Part shown: positions 24,767-34,197 of the stretch, one piece after another
How the letters are laid out: the number at the start of each line of letters is the position of its first letter
Numbering within the stretch: position 1 is the first letter of the stretch
DNA from: Salinivibrio kushneri
GTDB taxonomy: Bacteria > Pseudomonadota > Gammaproteobacteria > Enterobacterales > Vibrionaceae
NCBI RefSeq assembly: GCF_005280275.1
Contig: NZ_CP040021.1
Span: 1,079,001-1,143,000, forward strand
DNA length: 64,000 nt
Reading direction: 5' to 3'
Notes under the pieces: generated by a model
The model's database searches: none
Seen by the model: the letters and a program-made list of their open reading frames with translations, nothing else
What the model was told of the DNA's origin: nothing
Made by a program: the position numbers and the translations under genes

Positions 24767-26227
24767 ATGGAAAAAGTCTACGAGATCGTGACCTTACTGT
24801 TGCTGTTGGTCTACTGGTTAACCATTGCGGGGGTGACAGTCCGCGTGGTATTCAAGCGTCGCGCGCTGGGTGTATCGATCGCTTGGTTAATGATTATTTA
24901 TATCCTCCCGATCGTGGGGGTGATTGCCTATCTGCTCTTTGGTGAGCTGAACCTCGGTAAAACACGTGCAATGCGCGCGAAAGCGATGTTTGAGCCATAT
25001 CGTCAATGGCTGCTCAGTTTGCAGGCGTGCCCGGCACATCGTCCTCAGCACATTAGCGAGCAGTCTCACCATGTTAATCGCCTTTGCCACGCCCGAATTG
25101 GTGTACCGGAGCTCACCGGCAATCAGCTGGCGTTGCAGACCGAGCCCGCTGATATTCTGAAGTCAATAGCACTTGATATTCGTCAGGCGCAGAAAAGCGT
25201 CGATATGGTGTTTTATATCTGGTATCCAGGGGGCCATGCTGACGAGGTCGCGCAGGCGGCGTGTGATGCCGCCAAACGTGGGATCCCCGTGCGTATCATG
25301 CTGGACTCTGCCGGGAGCAAGGTTTTTTTCCGCAGTGAATGGCCACATGCGATGCGTGAAGCTGGGGTAGAGCTGATTGAAGCCCTTGCGGTAAATCCGT
25401 TTCGGATGTTTTTTCGTCGCCTCGATATTCGCCAACACCGCAAGATAGCAATCATTGATAATCATATTGCGTACACGGGCTCGATGAACATGGTGGATCC
25501 GCGTTTTTTCAAACAAGACGCGGGAGTTGGGCAATGGGTGGACGTGATGGTGCGAGTCTCGGGCCCCACGGTGCCCGTTTTAAGTAGTGTGTTTGCATGG
25601 GATTGGGAGGTGGAAACTGGGCTACGCGACTTGCCGTCATCGCCAGAGTGTTTGCTGATTGAAGATCACCAACACGCCAATCACGCGGTGCAAGCGATTC
25701 CGTCTGGACCTGGCTTGCCAGAAGGGATGATTCAACAAGTGCTGACTCTGGCTATCCATCAAGCAGAGAAGAGCATTGTGATCACCACCCCGTATTTGGT
25801 GCCAAGTGAAGGGCTGATGGTGAGCTTACAAACAGCCGCGCAGCGTGGGGTGTCAGTCACTCTGATTATTCCCGAGAAAAATGACTCCTTGATGGTGGAG
25901 TGGGCGAGCCGCTCGTTTTTTGAGGATTTAATGTCAGCAGGGATAGAAATCTACCGTTTCGGGGGCGGCTTATTGCATACCAAGTCTGTGCTGGTGGATG
26001 AGCAGTACTGCCTCGTGGGCACGGTGAACCTCGATATGCGCAGCCTATGGCTTAATTTTGAGCTAACACTGACTGTCGACGATCCCGAGTTTTGTGCGAG
26101 CATTCATGCGCTACACCGCCATTATCTGGCGCAATCGACCCGCATTAGTGCTGAAGCCTGGCAACAAAGACCCGTTTATCATAAGCCGATCGAGCAGTTC
26201 TTTTACATGTTTAGCCCGCTGTTGTAA
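24767..26227 (+). CDS. clsA: Cardiolipin synthase A
   Basis: This 486-aa membrane enzyme condenses two phosphatidylglycerols into cardiolipin. Two N-terminal transmembrane helices (residues 5-25 and 36-55, ending FGELNLGK) match ClsA. The two phospholipase-D HKD motifs are HRKIAIIDNHIAYTGSMN near 226 and HTKSVLVDEQYCLVGTVN near 406. Alignment to E. coli ClsA puts the start at ATG 24767; a GTG 12 bases earlier is the alternative. Length fits (486 in E. coli). Its position near yciA/yciB and trp follows the enterobacterial neighbourhood. Confidence 0.96.
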   Translation: MEKVYEIVTLLLLLVYWLTIAGVTVRVVFKRRALGVSIAWLMIIYILPIVGVIAYLLFGELNLGKTRAMRAKAMFEPYRQWLLSLQACPAHRPQHISEQSHHVNRLCHARIGVPELTGNQLALQTEPADILKSIALDIRQAQKSVDMVFYIWYPGGHADEVAQAACDAAKRGIPVRIMLDSAGSKVFFRSEWPHAMREAGVELIEALAVNPFRMFFRRLDIRQHRKIAIIDNHIAYTGSMNMVDPRFFKQDAGVGQWVDVMVRVSGPTVPVLSSVFAWDWEVETGLRDLPSSPECLLIEDHQHANHAVQAIPSGPGLPEGMIQQVLTLAIHQAEKSIVITTPYLVPSEGLMVSLQTAAQRGVSVTLIIPEKNDSLMVEWASRSFFEDLMSAGIEIYRFGGGLLHTKSVLVDEQYCLVGTVNLDMRSLWLNFELTLTVDDPEFCASIHALHRHYLAQSTRISAEAWQQRPVYHKPIEQFFYMFSPLL

Positions 26228-26443
26228 GGGGGCTGATTTGTTGGGCGATACGCGATGACACCGGCGGGCTAACCCATTTACCGTATGCAGTATTATTGCA
26301 TAAGTATATGTATTTGCATGGAGTGATGCCACAAGAGTGTAACCATCTATGATCTTACGCAATACGGAGCGGGATAGTCAGTCATCCCTGCTGGTGAAGC
26401 ACTATAATAGGGAGTGCCCCAAGTCGAGTGAGAGGAGGCTGAC

Positions 26444-26749
26444 ATGTCTATCCATTCACGGAGTTACACCTTAAACACTACTCCCGCGCGTCAAGCGCAT
26501 GTGCGGGTGATCCCCAATGGCAATGTGATGGTTCACATTGCCGACGAGGAAAGCCCCCACCTCGCTGAATTTGATGAAGTGACGTTTCAGCGCAAAGGCA
26601 AAATCACCCAGTTGCTGGCTGAGCATATTGAGCCCGGCAAACATGATAATTGGGCGTTACCTTTGAACCATGGCGATGCCAACGAGCTCGCGACATTGAT
26701 TGACCAAGCGCAAGAAGAGTTTGAGATATTAATGCGTGATCTAAGCTAA
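26444..26749 (+). CDS. Hypothetical protein, 101 aa
   Basis: This is a small soluble protein of unknown function. It is rich in charged residues, with a beta-like first half (RQAHVRVIPNGNVMVHIADE) and a helical acidic end (ANELATLIDQAQEEFEILMR). No cysteine pairs, signal peptide or membrane segment is seen. AGGAGG lies seven bases before the ATG, so it should be well translated. In E. coli yciU follows clsA, but this protein is not similar to YciU. It is followed by a strong terminator. Confidence 0.7.
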   Translation: MSIHSRSYTLNTTPARQAHVRVIPNGNVMVHIADEESPHLAEFDEVTFQRKGKITQLLAEHIEPGKHDNWALPLNHGDANELATLIDQAQEEFEILMRDLS

Positions 26750-26797
26750 TCGAGGCTAACGCGCGCCTGGCGAATACGTCAACGGAGCTAACATCCT

Positions 26798-26833
26798 GAC
26801 CCACCCGTGTATTAACGGGTGGGTCTTTTTTTA
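26798..26833 (+). terminator. Rho-independent terminator
   Basis: GACCCACCCGT and ACGGGTGGGTC form an 11-bp perfect stem with a 6-base loop and seven Ts, about 50 bases after the 101-aa gene. Confidence 0.9.
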
Positions 26834-27112
26834 TCTTTATGCCGTGAGGCCTGATAGCGCTCACTTCCTTTTGTCTCAATTGTGCGAATTGTCAATAAAC
26901 CCTCTCGTTAGGACTGTTCAATATGCATCCTCTTGAAGCACACTAGTCGCAAGTCCGCCACACGCGTGGCGAGATGCTGACAGGTGGCTCATTCTGAGCG
27001 CGCAATACGCCTAGCCAGGGTGTGTTTGATACACAACCCAAACCTGTTTGTTGAGTGGTGACGGTTGAGCGGTAGCAGATGTAAACAACCGTAGAGACGT
27101 AAATGGTGAGCG

Positions 27113-27649
27113 ATGAACATGCAATCATGCCCAGCCTATATAACGGTATTTTGCGCGTCGACACGCGCGCTCATTCCCTATCTTGTGGCGCTATTTGTCT
27201 GTGTGCTCGCAGTAGACCGCGCACAAGCATCACTGCGCCTTCCTTTGTCGCTGACCCTCACGGTGGGCGATGCGGAGCGCATCACCTTTGATCGTCAACA
27301 ATTAGATAAATTGCCCCACACCGATATCCGTACACACACGCCTTTTACCGCTGGATTGCAAACCTTTCGGGGCGTCAAACTATCAACAGTGCTTGAAGCC
27401 GCTAATGTCTCGCACTATCAAGCGTTGACGCTTCATGCAATGAACCACTATCAGGCACGTTTACCGCGGGATGTGGTAACACGCTACCAACCTATTATTG
27501 CGTTTGAGCGCAATGGTAAACCGATGACCATTCGGACATTAGGACCGCTTTGGTTGATTTACCCTTTGGATGATTACCCGCAACTGCAATCCGATCGCTT
27601 TTACGAGACGATGGTTTGGCAGTTAACAGACATTGAAGTTGAGCCTTGA
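27113..27649 (+). CDS. Periplasmic protein with oxidoreductase molybdopterin-binding-like domain
   Basis: This 178-aa protein has an N-terminal hydrophobic segment (residues 18-38) that is probably a signal peptide or anchor ending near AQA. The rest resembles a short Oxidored_molyb (sulfite oxidase-like) domain: FRGVKLSTVLEAANV, LHAMNHYQARLP and RNGKPMTIRTLGPLWLIYP. The short forms of this domain usually lack bound cofactor, so a sensory role is plausible. It sits 10 bases before a GGDEF protein gene, a pairing that suggests it provides input to that cyclase. That link is inference. Confidence 0.72.
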   Translation: MNMQSCPAYITVFCASTRALIPYLVALFVCVLAVDRAQASLRLPLSLTLTVGDAERITFDRQQLDKLPHTDIRTHTPFTAGLQTFRGVKLSTVLEAANVSHYQALTLHAMNHYQARLPRDVVTRYQPIIAFERNGKPMTIRTLGPLWLIYPLDDYPQLQSDRFYETMVWQLTDIEVEP

Positions 27650-27659
27650 GGAAGCATGA

Positions 27660-28916
27660 ATGATGAGAAGTAAGCAACTGAAGATCATGCCCGTTAAGCG
27701 CTTGATGTTGGTCGGCTGTATCGCCTTACTGGCAGTCGGCGTTGTGGTGACCACACACAAGATAACGAGTTTATCCGATCGGTTGACGAGCAGCCAAAGC
27801 AAGCTTGTCTGGTATATGCTGAGCTTGAGCAATGAATACGATGCCTTATTAACGATGCTAAAACGTTATCAAGGTGGCGAGAGCAGTTTTGATCACGTGG
27901 CGGTGCAGCATGAGATCTTGTGGAGCCGCTTTCCGGTCACGATCAATATGGCGAGTAAACAAACCGCATCAAAGACCAACCCTCGCGCATTGCTTAAGAC
28001 GATATATAGCGAACTTAGGGCGAGCGAAGCTAGCTTTTATGCCTTACGCTTTTCTACCCATAATATTGATGACGTGATGGCGCACTATCGCCAACAACAG
28101 CAACAGCTAGAAAACTACTTTGCGCGGACACTGGCGGTGCCAGACAGTGGTTATCGAGAACACACGCGGCTGCTTAATCAACTGGGGCAGCTGACCACTG
28201 TGATGACGTTGGGGATGATAGCGGTTGGGGCGACGGTTCTGCTACTGATCGCCCATGACGCCAAACGTTATTACAAACTCGCCCGAGAAGATCAACTAAC
28301 TGGGTTGAATAATCGACATTGGTTGTTTGATGCCTTGAACCACCGTTTTGCGACCTCGACAGAAGGGGTGGCCATTTTAGTGATCGACTTAGACGGGTTT
28401 AAGGCGATAAACGATACGCATGGCCATGATGTGGGCGATGTGTTTTTGCGCACACTGGCAAAGCGCTTTGCCGATGAACTGCCTCGTAATGCGGTTATCG
28501 CACGATTAGGCGGGGATGAATTTGCAGCGATCATTCCTTATCAAGAGGCAAATACGCCTGGTGAGATAGCGACGACACTGGTCAACATTGCTCAGCGACA
28601 ATCGGTATTGCTTGGCCATCGGTGCAAAGTGTCAGCCAGTATTGGCTTGGCATTCGGGCAAAATAATATCGGAGGTGAAAGGCTACTAAGGTATGCCGAT
28701 ATGGCGATGTATGCGGCAAAACATGGTGGTAAAAACCAATATCGTGTTTACCACGACGCGATGCAAGCATCGACCCAGCGATTACACAGCCGTAGTGCGC
28801 GTCGGCCGGCACTCGAGAGTGATGGCACGAGTGACACACAGCCTGATAAAGGTGATGCGTTTAAGGTTTCTCTCTCGGCGATACGCCATTTCAATAAACC
28901 TGATGCGCGTGAATGA
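27660..28916 (+). CDS. Membrane diguanylate cyclase (GGDEF)
   Basis: This 418-aa protein has a first transmembrane helix at about residues 14-32, a ~150-residue periplasmic helical region, a second helix near 180-200 (MIAVGATVLLLIAHD) and a GGDEF domain at about 210-370. The active motif ARLGGDEFAAIIP is complete; the inhibitory RxxD site is missing (PRNA at that place). The last ~50 residues are an unstructured tail. It follows the molybdopterin-domain gene by 10 bases, so both are likely one transcript. Confidence 0.92.
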   Translation: MMRSKQLKIMPVKRLMLVGCIALLAVGVVVTTHKITSLSDRLTSSQSKLVWYMLSLSNEYDALLTMLKRYQGGESSFDHVAVQHEILWSRFPVTINMASKQTASKTNPRALLKTIYSELRASEASFYALRFSTHNIDDVMAHYRQQQQQLENYFARTLAVPDSGYREHTRLLNQLGQLTTVMTLGMIAVGATVLLLIAHDAKRYYKLAREDQLTGLNNRHWLFDALNHRFATSTEGVAILVIDLDGFKAINDTHGHDVGDVFLRTLAKRFADELPRNAVIARLGGDEFAAIIPYQEANTPGEIATTLVNIAQRQSVLLGHRCKVSASIGLAFGQNNIGGERLLRYADMAMYAAKHGGKNQYRVYHDAMQASTQRLHSRSARRPALESDGTSDTQPDKGDAFKVSLSAIRHFNKPDARE

Positions 28917-28948
28917 CGCTATTGCGAGAGACGATAGGTGGGTGGTGT

Positions 28949-28977
28949 AAAGCGGGCAGGTGATCCTGCCCGCTTTA
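28949..28977. terminator. Bidirectional terminator between the GGDEF gene and trpA
   Basis: AAAGCGGGCAG and CTGCCCGCTTT form an 11-bp perfect stem with a 6-base loop. It sits between convergent genes and would end both the plus-strand cyclase transcript and the minus-strand trp operon. Confidence 0.8.
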
Positions 28978-28992
28978 GTGACGGGCCCGGTT

Positions 28993-29811
28993 TTATTGCT
29001 GCGTCGCCGTTTTCATTTCGCGGACAAACTGAGTGAGCGCATGGAGCATTGTAGGCACATCATGTTGATGCTGCTCGATGATCTTCACCACCGCCGAGCC
29101 AGAGATGGCGCCTGCCGCCCCGGCGCTGATCGCCGCTTTGACTTGCTCAGGGGTTGAGATACCAAAGCCAAGTAGCGGGCGCGGTGCCTCATGATGATGC
29201 AAGGTGCCGAGCAGGTGTTCAACCGGCGCCCCTGCTTTAGCCTCTGCCCCTGTGACCCCGGCGCGCGATACCAGATAGGTATAGCCACGACCCAGCTCCG
29301 CCACTTGGGCTAAGGTTGCATCGTCTGCGTTAGGTGGGGCAATAAAAATCGGATCAATGCCCTGCGCCAAGGCGTGTTCACGAAATGGTGCAGATTCAGC
29401 AATCGGCACATCTGCCACCAGTACCGAATCGACGCCGACATCCGCACAGCGAGTATAAAAGGCCTCAATGCCACGGGCGTAGACTAAGTTGGCGTACATC
29501 AGCAGCCCAATCGGCACGTGAGGGTGTTTTTCGCGTATCACTGCCAATATCTCAAAACAGGTATCGGGTGTGGTCCCTGCTTTCCGTGCTCGGATAGTGG
29601 CATCTTGAATCGTGGGGCCGTCGGCCAATGGGTCGGAAAAAGGCATGCCAAGCTCCAGCGCATCGGCGCCGCCTTCAACCAATGCATCGATCACGGCGAG
29701 TGATTGCTCTGGGTTTGGATCCCCTAAGGTGACAAAAGGAACAAAGGAGCCTTGCTGTTTGGCATCCAGGTTTGCGAACATTGCTTGATATCGAGTAGAC
29801 GGTGCCACCAT
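28993..29811 (-). CDS. trpA: Tryptophan synthase alpha subunit
   Basis: This 272-aa TIM-barrel subunit cleaves indole-3-glycerol phosphate to indole and glyceraldehyde 3-phosphate. The catalytic Glu is in [11 protein letters not shown]'s neighbourhood and the Asp in [18 protein letters not shown] (near residues 56-73). The phosphate-binding glycine stretch is LLGFGIS...GAISGSA. The ATG overlaps the trpB stop by one base (TAATG), so translation is coupled. It is the last gene of the trp operon. Confidence 0.97.
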   Translation of the reverse strand: MVAPSTRYQAMFANLDAKQQGSFVPFVTLGDPNPEQSLAVIDALVEGGADALELGMPFSDPLADGPTIQDATIRARKAGTTPDTCFEILAVIREKHPHVPIGLLMYANLVYARGIEAFYTRCADVGVDSVLVADVPIAESAPFREHALAQGIDPIFIAPPNADDATLAQVAELGRGYTYLVSRAGVTGAEAKAGAPVEHLLGTLHHHEAPRPLLGFGISTPEQVKAAISAGAAGAISGSAVVKIIEQHQHDVPTMLHALTQFVREMKTATQQ

Positions 29812-31001
29812 TACAGCTCTCCTTTGCCTTCTAGAATGTCATATACAGTGAAGATATCTTTATCACCACGTCCGGATAGATTCACCACTAAAAGCTGCTC
29901 TTTGTCCGGCTCCGCCGCCATCATCTTTTGTGCATGGGCAATGGCATGGGCCGACTCCAGCGCGGGAATAATGCCTTCGTTGCGCGCGAGAGATTGAAAC
30001 GCTTCCAAGGCTTCATCGTCGGTGACCGCCGGATATTCGCCACGACCAGTGGCGTTAAGGTGCGCATGCTGTGGCCCCACAGACGGGAAGTCTAACCCCG
30101 CAGACACTGAATACGACTCTTCCACTTGACCATATTCATCTTGCATCAATGGCGATTTCATCCCGAAGAAAATACCGGGCTTGCCGTGCTTTAAGGGCGC
30201 GCCGTGTTGATCAGTATCGAGGCCTTTGCCCGCCGGTTCCACACCAATTAAACGCACGTCTTTGTCATCGATAAAGTCAGCAAACATACCAATGGCGTTA
30301 GAGCCGCCACCCACACAGGCGATCACCGCATCCGGCAATCGGCCTTCTACCTGCTGAATTTGCGCACGGGTTTCCTCACCAATAATGCGTTGAAACTCGC
30401 GCACAATGGTCGGGAAGGGGTGCGGGCCCGCCGCAGTGCCGAGCAAATAGTGGGCGGTATCATAGTTGGCTGACCAGTCGCGCATCGCTTCGTTACATGC
30501 ATCTTTTAACGTCGCGGAGCCCGCATGGACGGGGATCACGGTCGCGCCCATCAGCTTCATCCGAAACACATTAGGACTTTGGCGTTCTACGTCTTTGGCC
30601 CCCATGTAGATGCGGCATTTCAATCCCAGTAGCGCACACGCCAGCGCGGTCGCCACACCGTGTTGGCCGGCTCCGGTTTCAGCAATGATTTCTGATTTGC
30701 CCATCCGCTGGGCAAGCATGGCTTGGCCCAGTACTTGGTTGGTTTTGTGCGCCCCACCGTGCAGCAAGTCTTCCCGCTTAAGATACAGCTTGGTGTTCGT
30801 CCCCTTGGTGAGGTTACGGCAAAGCGTCAACGCGGTAGGTCGTCCGGCATATTCTTGCAGCAGGCGAATAAAATCGTCTTTAAAAGTGGGATCCTCTTGG
30901 GCATCAATAAACGCCTGTTCGAGCTGATCCAGCGCAGGCACCAGAATTTGGGGCACGTACTGACCACCAAATTCGCCAAAATACGGGTTAAGCTTGCTCA
31001 T
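29811..31001 (-). CDS. trpB: Tryptophan synthase beta subunit
   Basis: This 396-aa PLP enzyme joins indole and serine to form tryptophan. The cofactor lysine is in [19 protein letters not shown] near residue 87, and the phosphate-binding loop is [13 protein letters not shown] near residue 230. Length and N-terminus ([20 protein letters not shown]) match the standard TrpB1. It forms an alpha2beta2 complex with TrpA, encoded directly after. Confidence 0.98.
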   Translation of the reverse strand: MSKLNPYFGEFGGQYVPQILVPALDQLEQAFIDAQEDPTFKDDFIRLLQEYAGRPTALTLCRNLTKGTNTKLYLKREDLLHGGAHKTNQVLGQAMLAQRMGKSEIIAETGAGQHGVATALACALLGLKCRIYMGAKDVERQSPNVFRMKLMGATVIPVHAGSATLKDACNEAMRDWSANYDTAHYLLGTAAGPHPFPTIVREFQRIIGEETRAQIQQVEGRLPDAVIACVGGGSNAIGMFADFIDDKDVRLIGVEPAGKGLDTDQHGAPLKHGKPGIFFGMKSPLMQDEYGQVEESYSVSAGLDFPSVGPQHAHLNATGRGEYPAVTDDEALEAFQSLARNEGIIPALESAHAIAHAQKMMAAEPDKEQLLVVNLSGRGDKDIFTVYDILEGKGEL

Positions 31002-31095
31002 AATTATCCTTTTACGTCTTTAACTGGGGGCCGAGATACGTTGCCTGTCTTAGCGACATCTATCCTCTCAGCCAAATCGACCATCTCTTGGTAAA

Positions 31096-32484
31096 TCAAT
31101 AGCGGCGAAGGGCGCGGAACGCCGCGTTTAACTTGTTGGCATCTTTCACGCCGGGCGCATGCTCAACGCCGGAGTTAAAATCCAGCCCGAGGCAGCCTTG
31201 TTCAGCCGCTTTGGCCGCATTCTCGGGGGTGAGCCCGCCGGCAATCATGACTTTGTCTTTGGCGGTTTTAGGGATCAGATGCCAATCAAAGGTTTTGCCC
31301 GTGCCGCCAGATTGCTGGCCGACTCGGCTGTCGATGAGGTGGCGGTCAGCATTCACGCCGTCTAAAGCCGGTGCGACATCAGAGACACCGTGTGCTTTCC
31401 AAATTTCACAGTGCTCAGGAAGCTTCTCACGCAATGCTTGTAGATACGCCGCGTCTTCATCGCCATGCAGTTGCACCGCATGAAGGCTGAGCTGTTGTGC
31501 GTACTCAGCCACGGTGTCTAGCGCATGATTTTGGAACACGCCCACATAGCAAAGCGGTGCGCCTTGTTGTACGCGCTCGGCCACGGCGGCCGTGACGGCA
31601 CGCGGGGAGTGCTCAACAAAAATGAGTCCGCCGTAGACTGCGCCTGCATGATAGGCGGCGAGGGCATCGTCGGCGGTGGTGAGTCCACAGACTTTATTCT
31701 CTCCTAAGATCACTTTACGTAGCGCGAGGGTAAGATCGGGCTCTGCCATTAATGCACTGCCGATCAAAAAGCCATCCGCGTGGTGAGCAAGATCACGTAC
31801 ATGACGGTGGTTATGAATGCCACTTTCTGAAATCACGAGCGCTTTTTCGCCCACTTGTGGTGCGAAGCGTTTGGTGCGATCGCGATCGATGCTTAAATCA
31901 CGCAGATTCCGGTTGTTAATCCCAATCACCACCGCCCCTAAGGCATTGGCACGGGCTAGCTCGTCCTCGGTGCTCACTTCGGTAAGCACGCCCAGCTTTT
32001 GCGACTCGGCTAAATCGGCCAGTTCGCGGTATTCGGCATCGTCGAGCACTGACAGCATCAATAAGATCGCGTCGGCTTGATAATGACGCGCGAGGTAAAC
32101 CTGATAAGGGTCGATAATAAAATCTTTGCAAAGCACAGGTGCATCGACTTGTGCGCGCACGATAGGCAAGAAGTCAAAACTGCCCTGAAAGTGGTCTTCG
32201 TCCGTCAGCACCGAAACGGCAGCGGCAAAGGGTTGATAGGCGCGGGCAATACTCGCCGGATCGAAATCTTCTCGGATCAGGCCTTTCGAGGGCGAGGCTT
32301 TTTTGCACTCCAAGATAAACTGTGAGCCCGGTGCAGACAGCGCAGCACGAAAATCGCGATCACTGAGCGTCAGCTGGTCGATAAAGCTATCCAGCGGCTG
32401 AGAGCGCTTGCGCGCGGCCACCCAGCGTTTTTTGTCATCAACAATGCGGCCTAAAATAGTGTCGTTGAGGGCTGACGTGGTCAT
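31096..32484 (-). CDS. trpC: Indole-3-glycerol phosphate synthase / phosphoribosylanthranilate isomerase fusion
   Basis: This 462-aa bifunctional enzyme has TrpC (about residues 1-255; FILECKKASPSKGLIREDFD and LVISESGIHNHRHV) fused to TrpF (about 257-462; KVCGLTTADDALAAYHAGA, AVQLHGDED and MIAGGLTPENAAKA). The fusion is standard for enteric and Vibrio relatives. The catalytic Cys of TrpF is in KVCG. The start overlaps the end of trpD by four bases. A 94-base gap separates it from trpB. Confidence 0.97.
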   Translation of the reverse strand: MTTSALNDTILGRIVDDKKRWVAARKRSQPLDSFIDQLTLSDRDFRAALSAPGSQFILECKKASPSKGLIREDFDPASIARAYQPFAAAVSVLTDEDHFQGSFDFLPIVRAQVDAPVLCKDFIIDPYQVYLARHYQADAILLMLSVLDDAEYRELADLAESQKLGVLTEVSTEDELARANALGAVVIGINNRNLRDLSIDRDRTKRFAPQVGEKALVISESGIHNHRHVRDLAHHADGFLIGSALMAEPDLTLALRKVILGENKVCGLTTADDALAAYHAGAVYGGLIFVEHSPRAVTAAVAERVQQGAPLCYVGVFQNHALDTVAEYAQQLSLHAVQLHGDEDAAYLQALREKLPEHCEIWKAHGVSDVAPALDGVNADRHLIDSRVGQQSGGTGKTFDWHLIPKTAKDKVMIAGGLTPENAAKAAEQGCLGLDFNSGVEHAPGVKDANKLNAAFRALRRY

Positions 32485-33487
32485 ACTGCGCTCCTTTGTG
32501 CTAACGCTTGCATGATGGTGTAAGGCTTGCCCGACGCCATCACGTCCAAGGCCTGTTGTGTGTTTGCTTTCAAGTCTTCTTGTTCGAATAAGCGTAGCAA
32601 TAGTGCCACATTGACGGCCACCGCGGCTTGCTGGGCGTCGGTGCCTTTACCTTGCAAAATCGCGCTGATCATTGCGCGGTTTTGCTCCGGCGTGCCCCCG
32701 GCAATGCTGTCCAGCGGGTATTGGGATACACCAAAGTCGCTGGGGTTAAGGTGTAATGCTCAATTTGGGTCGGGGTGATTTCTGCCACCGTCGTGGGGCC
32801 GTGGATAGCCACTTCATCCAGACCGTCACCATGAACCACGGCCGCGCGCGTCATATTGAGGTTTTGCATGGTTTGTGCAATCGGCGCAACTAAGGCTTGG
32901 TCGTACACGCCCATCAGCTCAATGCTAGGTTTTGCTGGGTTAATTAACGGCCCAAGCAGATTAAAGATGGTGCGGGTTTTCATCGCTTGGCGCACGGGCA
33001 TCGCATGTCGTACGCCGGTGTGGTATTGCGGTGCGAACAAAAAGCAAACGCCCAGATTATCCAAGGCCTCGCGGGCGTGGTCGGCAGGCATCGCTAAATC
33101 AATGCCAAAGGCGGCGAGTAAATCCGACGAGCCCGATTTGCTCGATACCCCGCGGTTGCCGTGTTTGGCCACTTTCACGCCACAGGCGGCGGCGACAAAG
33201 GCGGCCGTGGTTGAAATATTAATGGTGTTCGCGCCATCGCCTCCCGTGCCAACGATATCGGCAAACGGATAACTGGGGCGGGGGAAAGGTTCGGCGTTGT
33301 CAGTCAGTGCTTTTGCCGCGCCCGCGATTTCTTCAGGCGTTTCCCCTTTAATCTTCAATGCGGTTAATGTAGCCGCTAATCGTGCTGGCTCGAGTTCGCC
33401 CTGAATGATCGCACTAAACAGCTGCTCGCTTTGCGCTTGGCTGAGTGACTGTTGTTGGTAGAGCGTTTCTAGTAGTTGATCCATCAC
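32481..33487 (-). pseudogene. trpD: Anthranilate phosphoribosyltransferase with a frameshift
   Basis: The first frame, from ATG 33487, holds the glycine-rich PRPP site [16 protein letters not shown] and [16 protein letters not shown], then leaves the family after HYTLTP. The missing 60-90 C-terminal residues continue in another frame ([20 protein letters not shown] to ...QALAQRSAV), ending at 32481. The shift lies at the four-base G run 32742-32745 (CCCC on the coding strand), where five would restore the reading (LTPSDFG). It is either a real loss, or a sequencing error in a homopolymer. A lost trpD would make the strain a tryptophan auxotroph. Confidence 0.85.
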
Positions 33488-33540
33488 TGTACTTAACCTC
33501 GGTATTTGTCTGTTCTAGCCCCGTGCTTATCTGGCACGTG

Positions 33541-33594
33541 TTGTTGTTAGCGCTGATGTTGTTGTTAGCGCTGATGTTCTTGTTAGCGATAATA
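33541..33594. repeat. Three tandem 18-bp repeats at the 3' end of trpG
   Basis: GTTGTTGTTAGCGCTGAT occurs twice in a row, followed by a third diverged copy (GTTCTTGTTAGCGATAAT). Each contains TTA, i.e. a TAA on the coding strand. The trpG stop codon lies in the last copy, so the block separates trpG from trpD. Confidence 0.85.
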
Positions 33595-34197
33595 ATAGCC
33601 ACTGGCCCAATCGATGGTGTGGGTGAGCAGGGCGGCGCCTTGTGCGGTCAAAATAGACTCTGGATGAAATTGATAACCGACCACGTAGTCGGTATTGCTC
33701 ACCACCGCCATCACTTTTTGATCGTCGCCATCCAAGGTCGTGGCGATCACATCCAAGCTGGCAGGCACATTAGTCGCCACCAGCGAGTGGTAACGGGCCA
33801 CGGTGAGCGGGGATGCCAATGGGCCAAATACCGCATGCTGTTGGTGATGCATGGCCGAGGCCTTGCCGTGCATGATGGTGCCAGCACCGGCGACTGTGCC
33901 GCCGTAGACTTCGACGATCGCTTGCTGACCTAGGCAAATCCCCAGCATCGGCACTTGGCCACGCAGCCTCTCAATCAACGCGGGCATACAGCCGGCATCG
34001 GCAGGCGCACCTGGGCCGGGCGAGAGCACCAGTAGCGGCTGGGGCAGGGTACGAATATGACGAACAATCGCCTCGGCCTCTAAATGATTGCGGAACACCG
34101 TGACCGGGTAACCGAGTGCGCGAAATTGATCCACCAAGTTATAGGTAAAGGAGTCCATGTTATCGAGCAGCACGATGTCCATTGACGGGGTACTCAT
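33583..34197 (-). CDS. trpG: Anthranilate synthase component II (glutamine amidotransferase)
   Basis: This 204-aa class I amidotransferase supplies ammonia to TrpE. The nucleophile Cys is in MLGICLGQQAIVEVYGG near residue 85, and the His-Glu pair in YQFHPESILT near residue 180. The N-terminus (IVLLDNMDSFTYNLVDQFRA) is also typical. It is not fused to trpD, unlike E. coli. It overlaps trpE by four bases. Its C-terminus runs into an 18-bp tandem repeat. Confidence 0.97.
   Translation of the reverse strand: MSTPSMDIVLLDNMDSFTYNLVDQFRALGYPVTVFRNHLEAEAIVRHIRTLPQPLLVLSPGPGAPADAGCMPALIERLRGQVPMLGICLGQQAIVEVYGGTVAGAGTIMHGKASAMHHQQHAVFGPLASPLTVARYHSLVATNVPASLDVIATTLDGDDQKVMAVVSNTDYVVGYQFHPESILTAQGAALLTHTIDWASGYYYR

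Noticed and set aside
33541-33594. Possible CRISPR-like repeats
   Set aside because: The units are contiguous, 18 bp long, three in number and without spacers; no cas genes are nearby.
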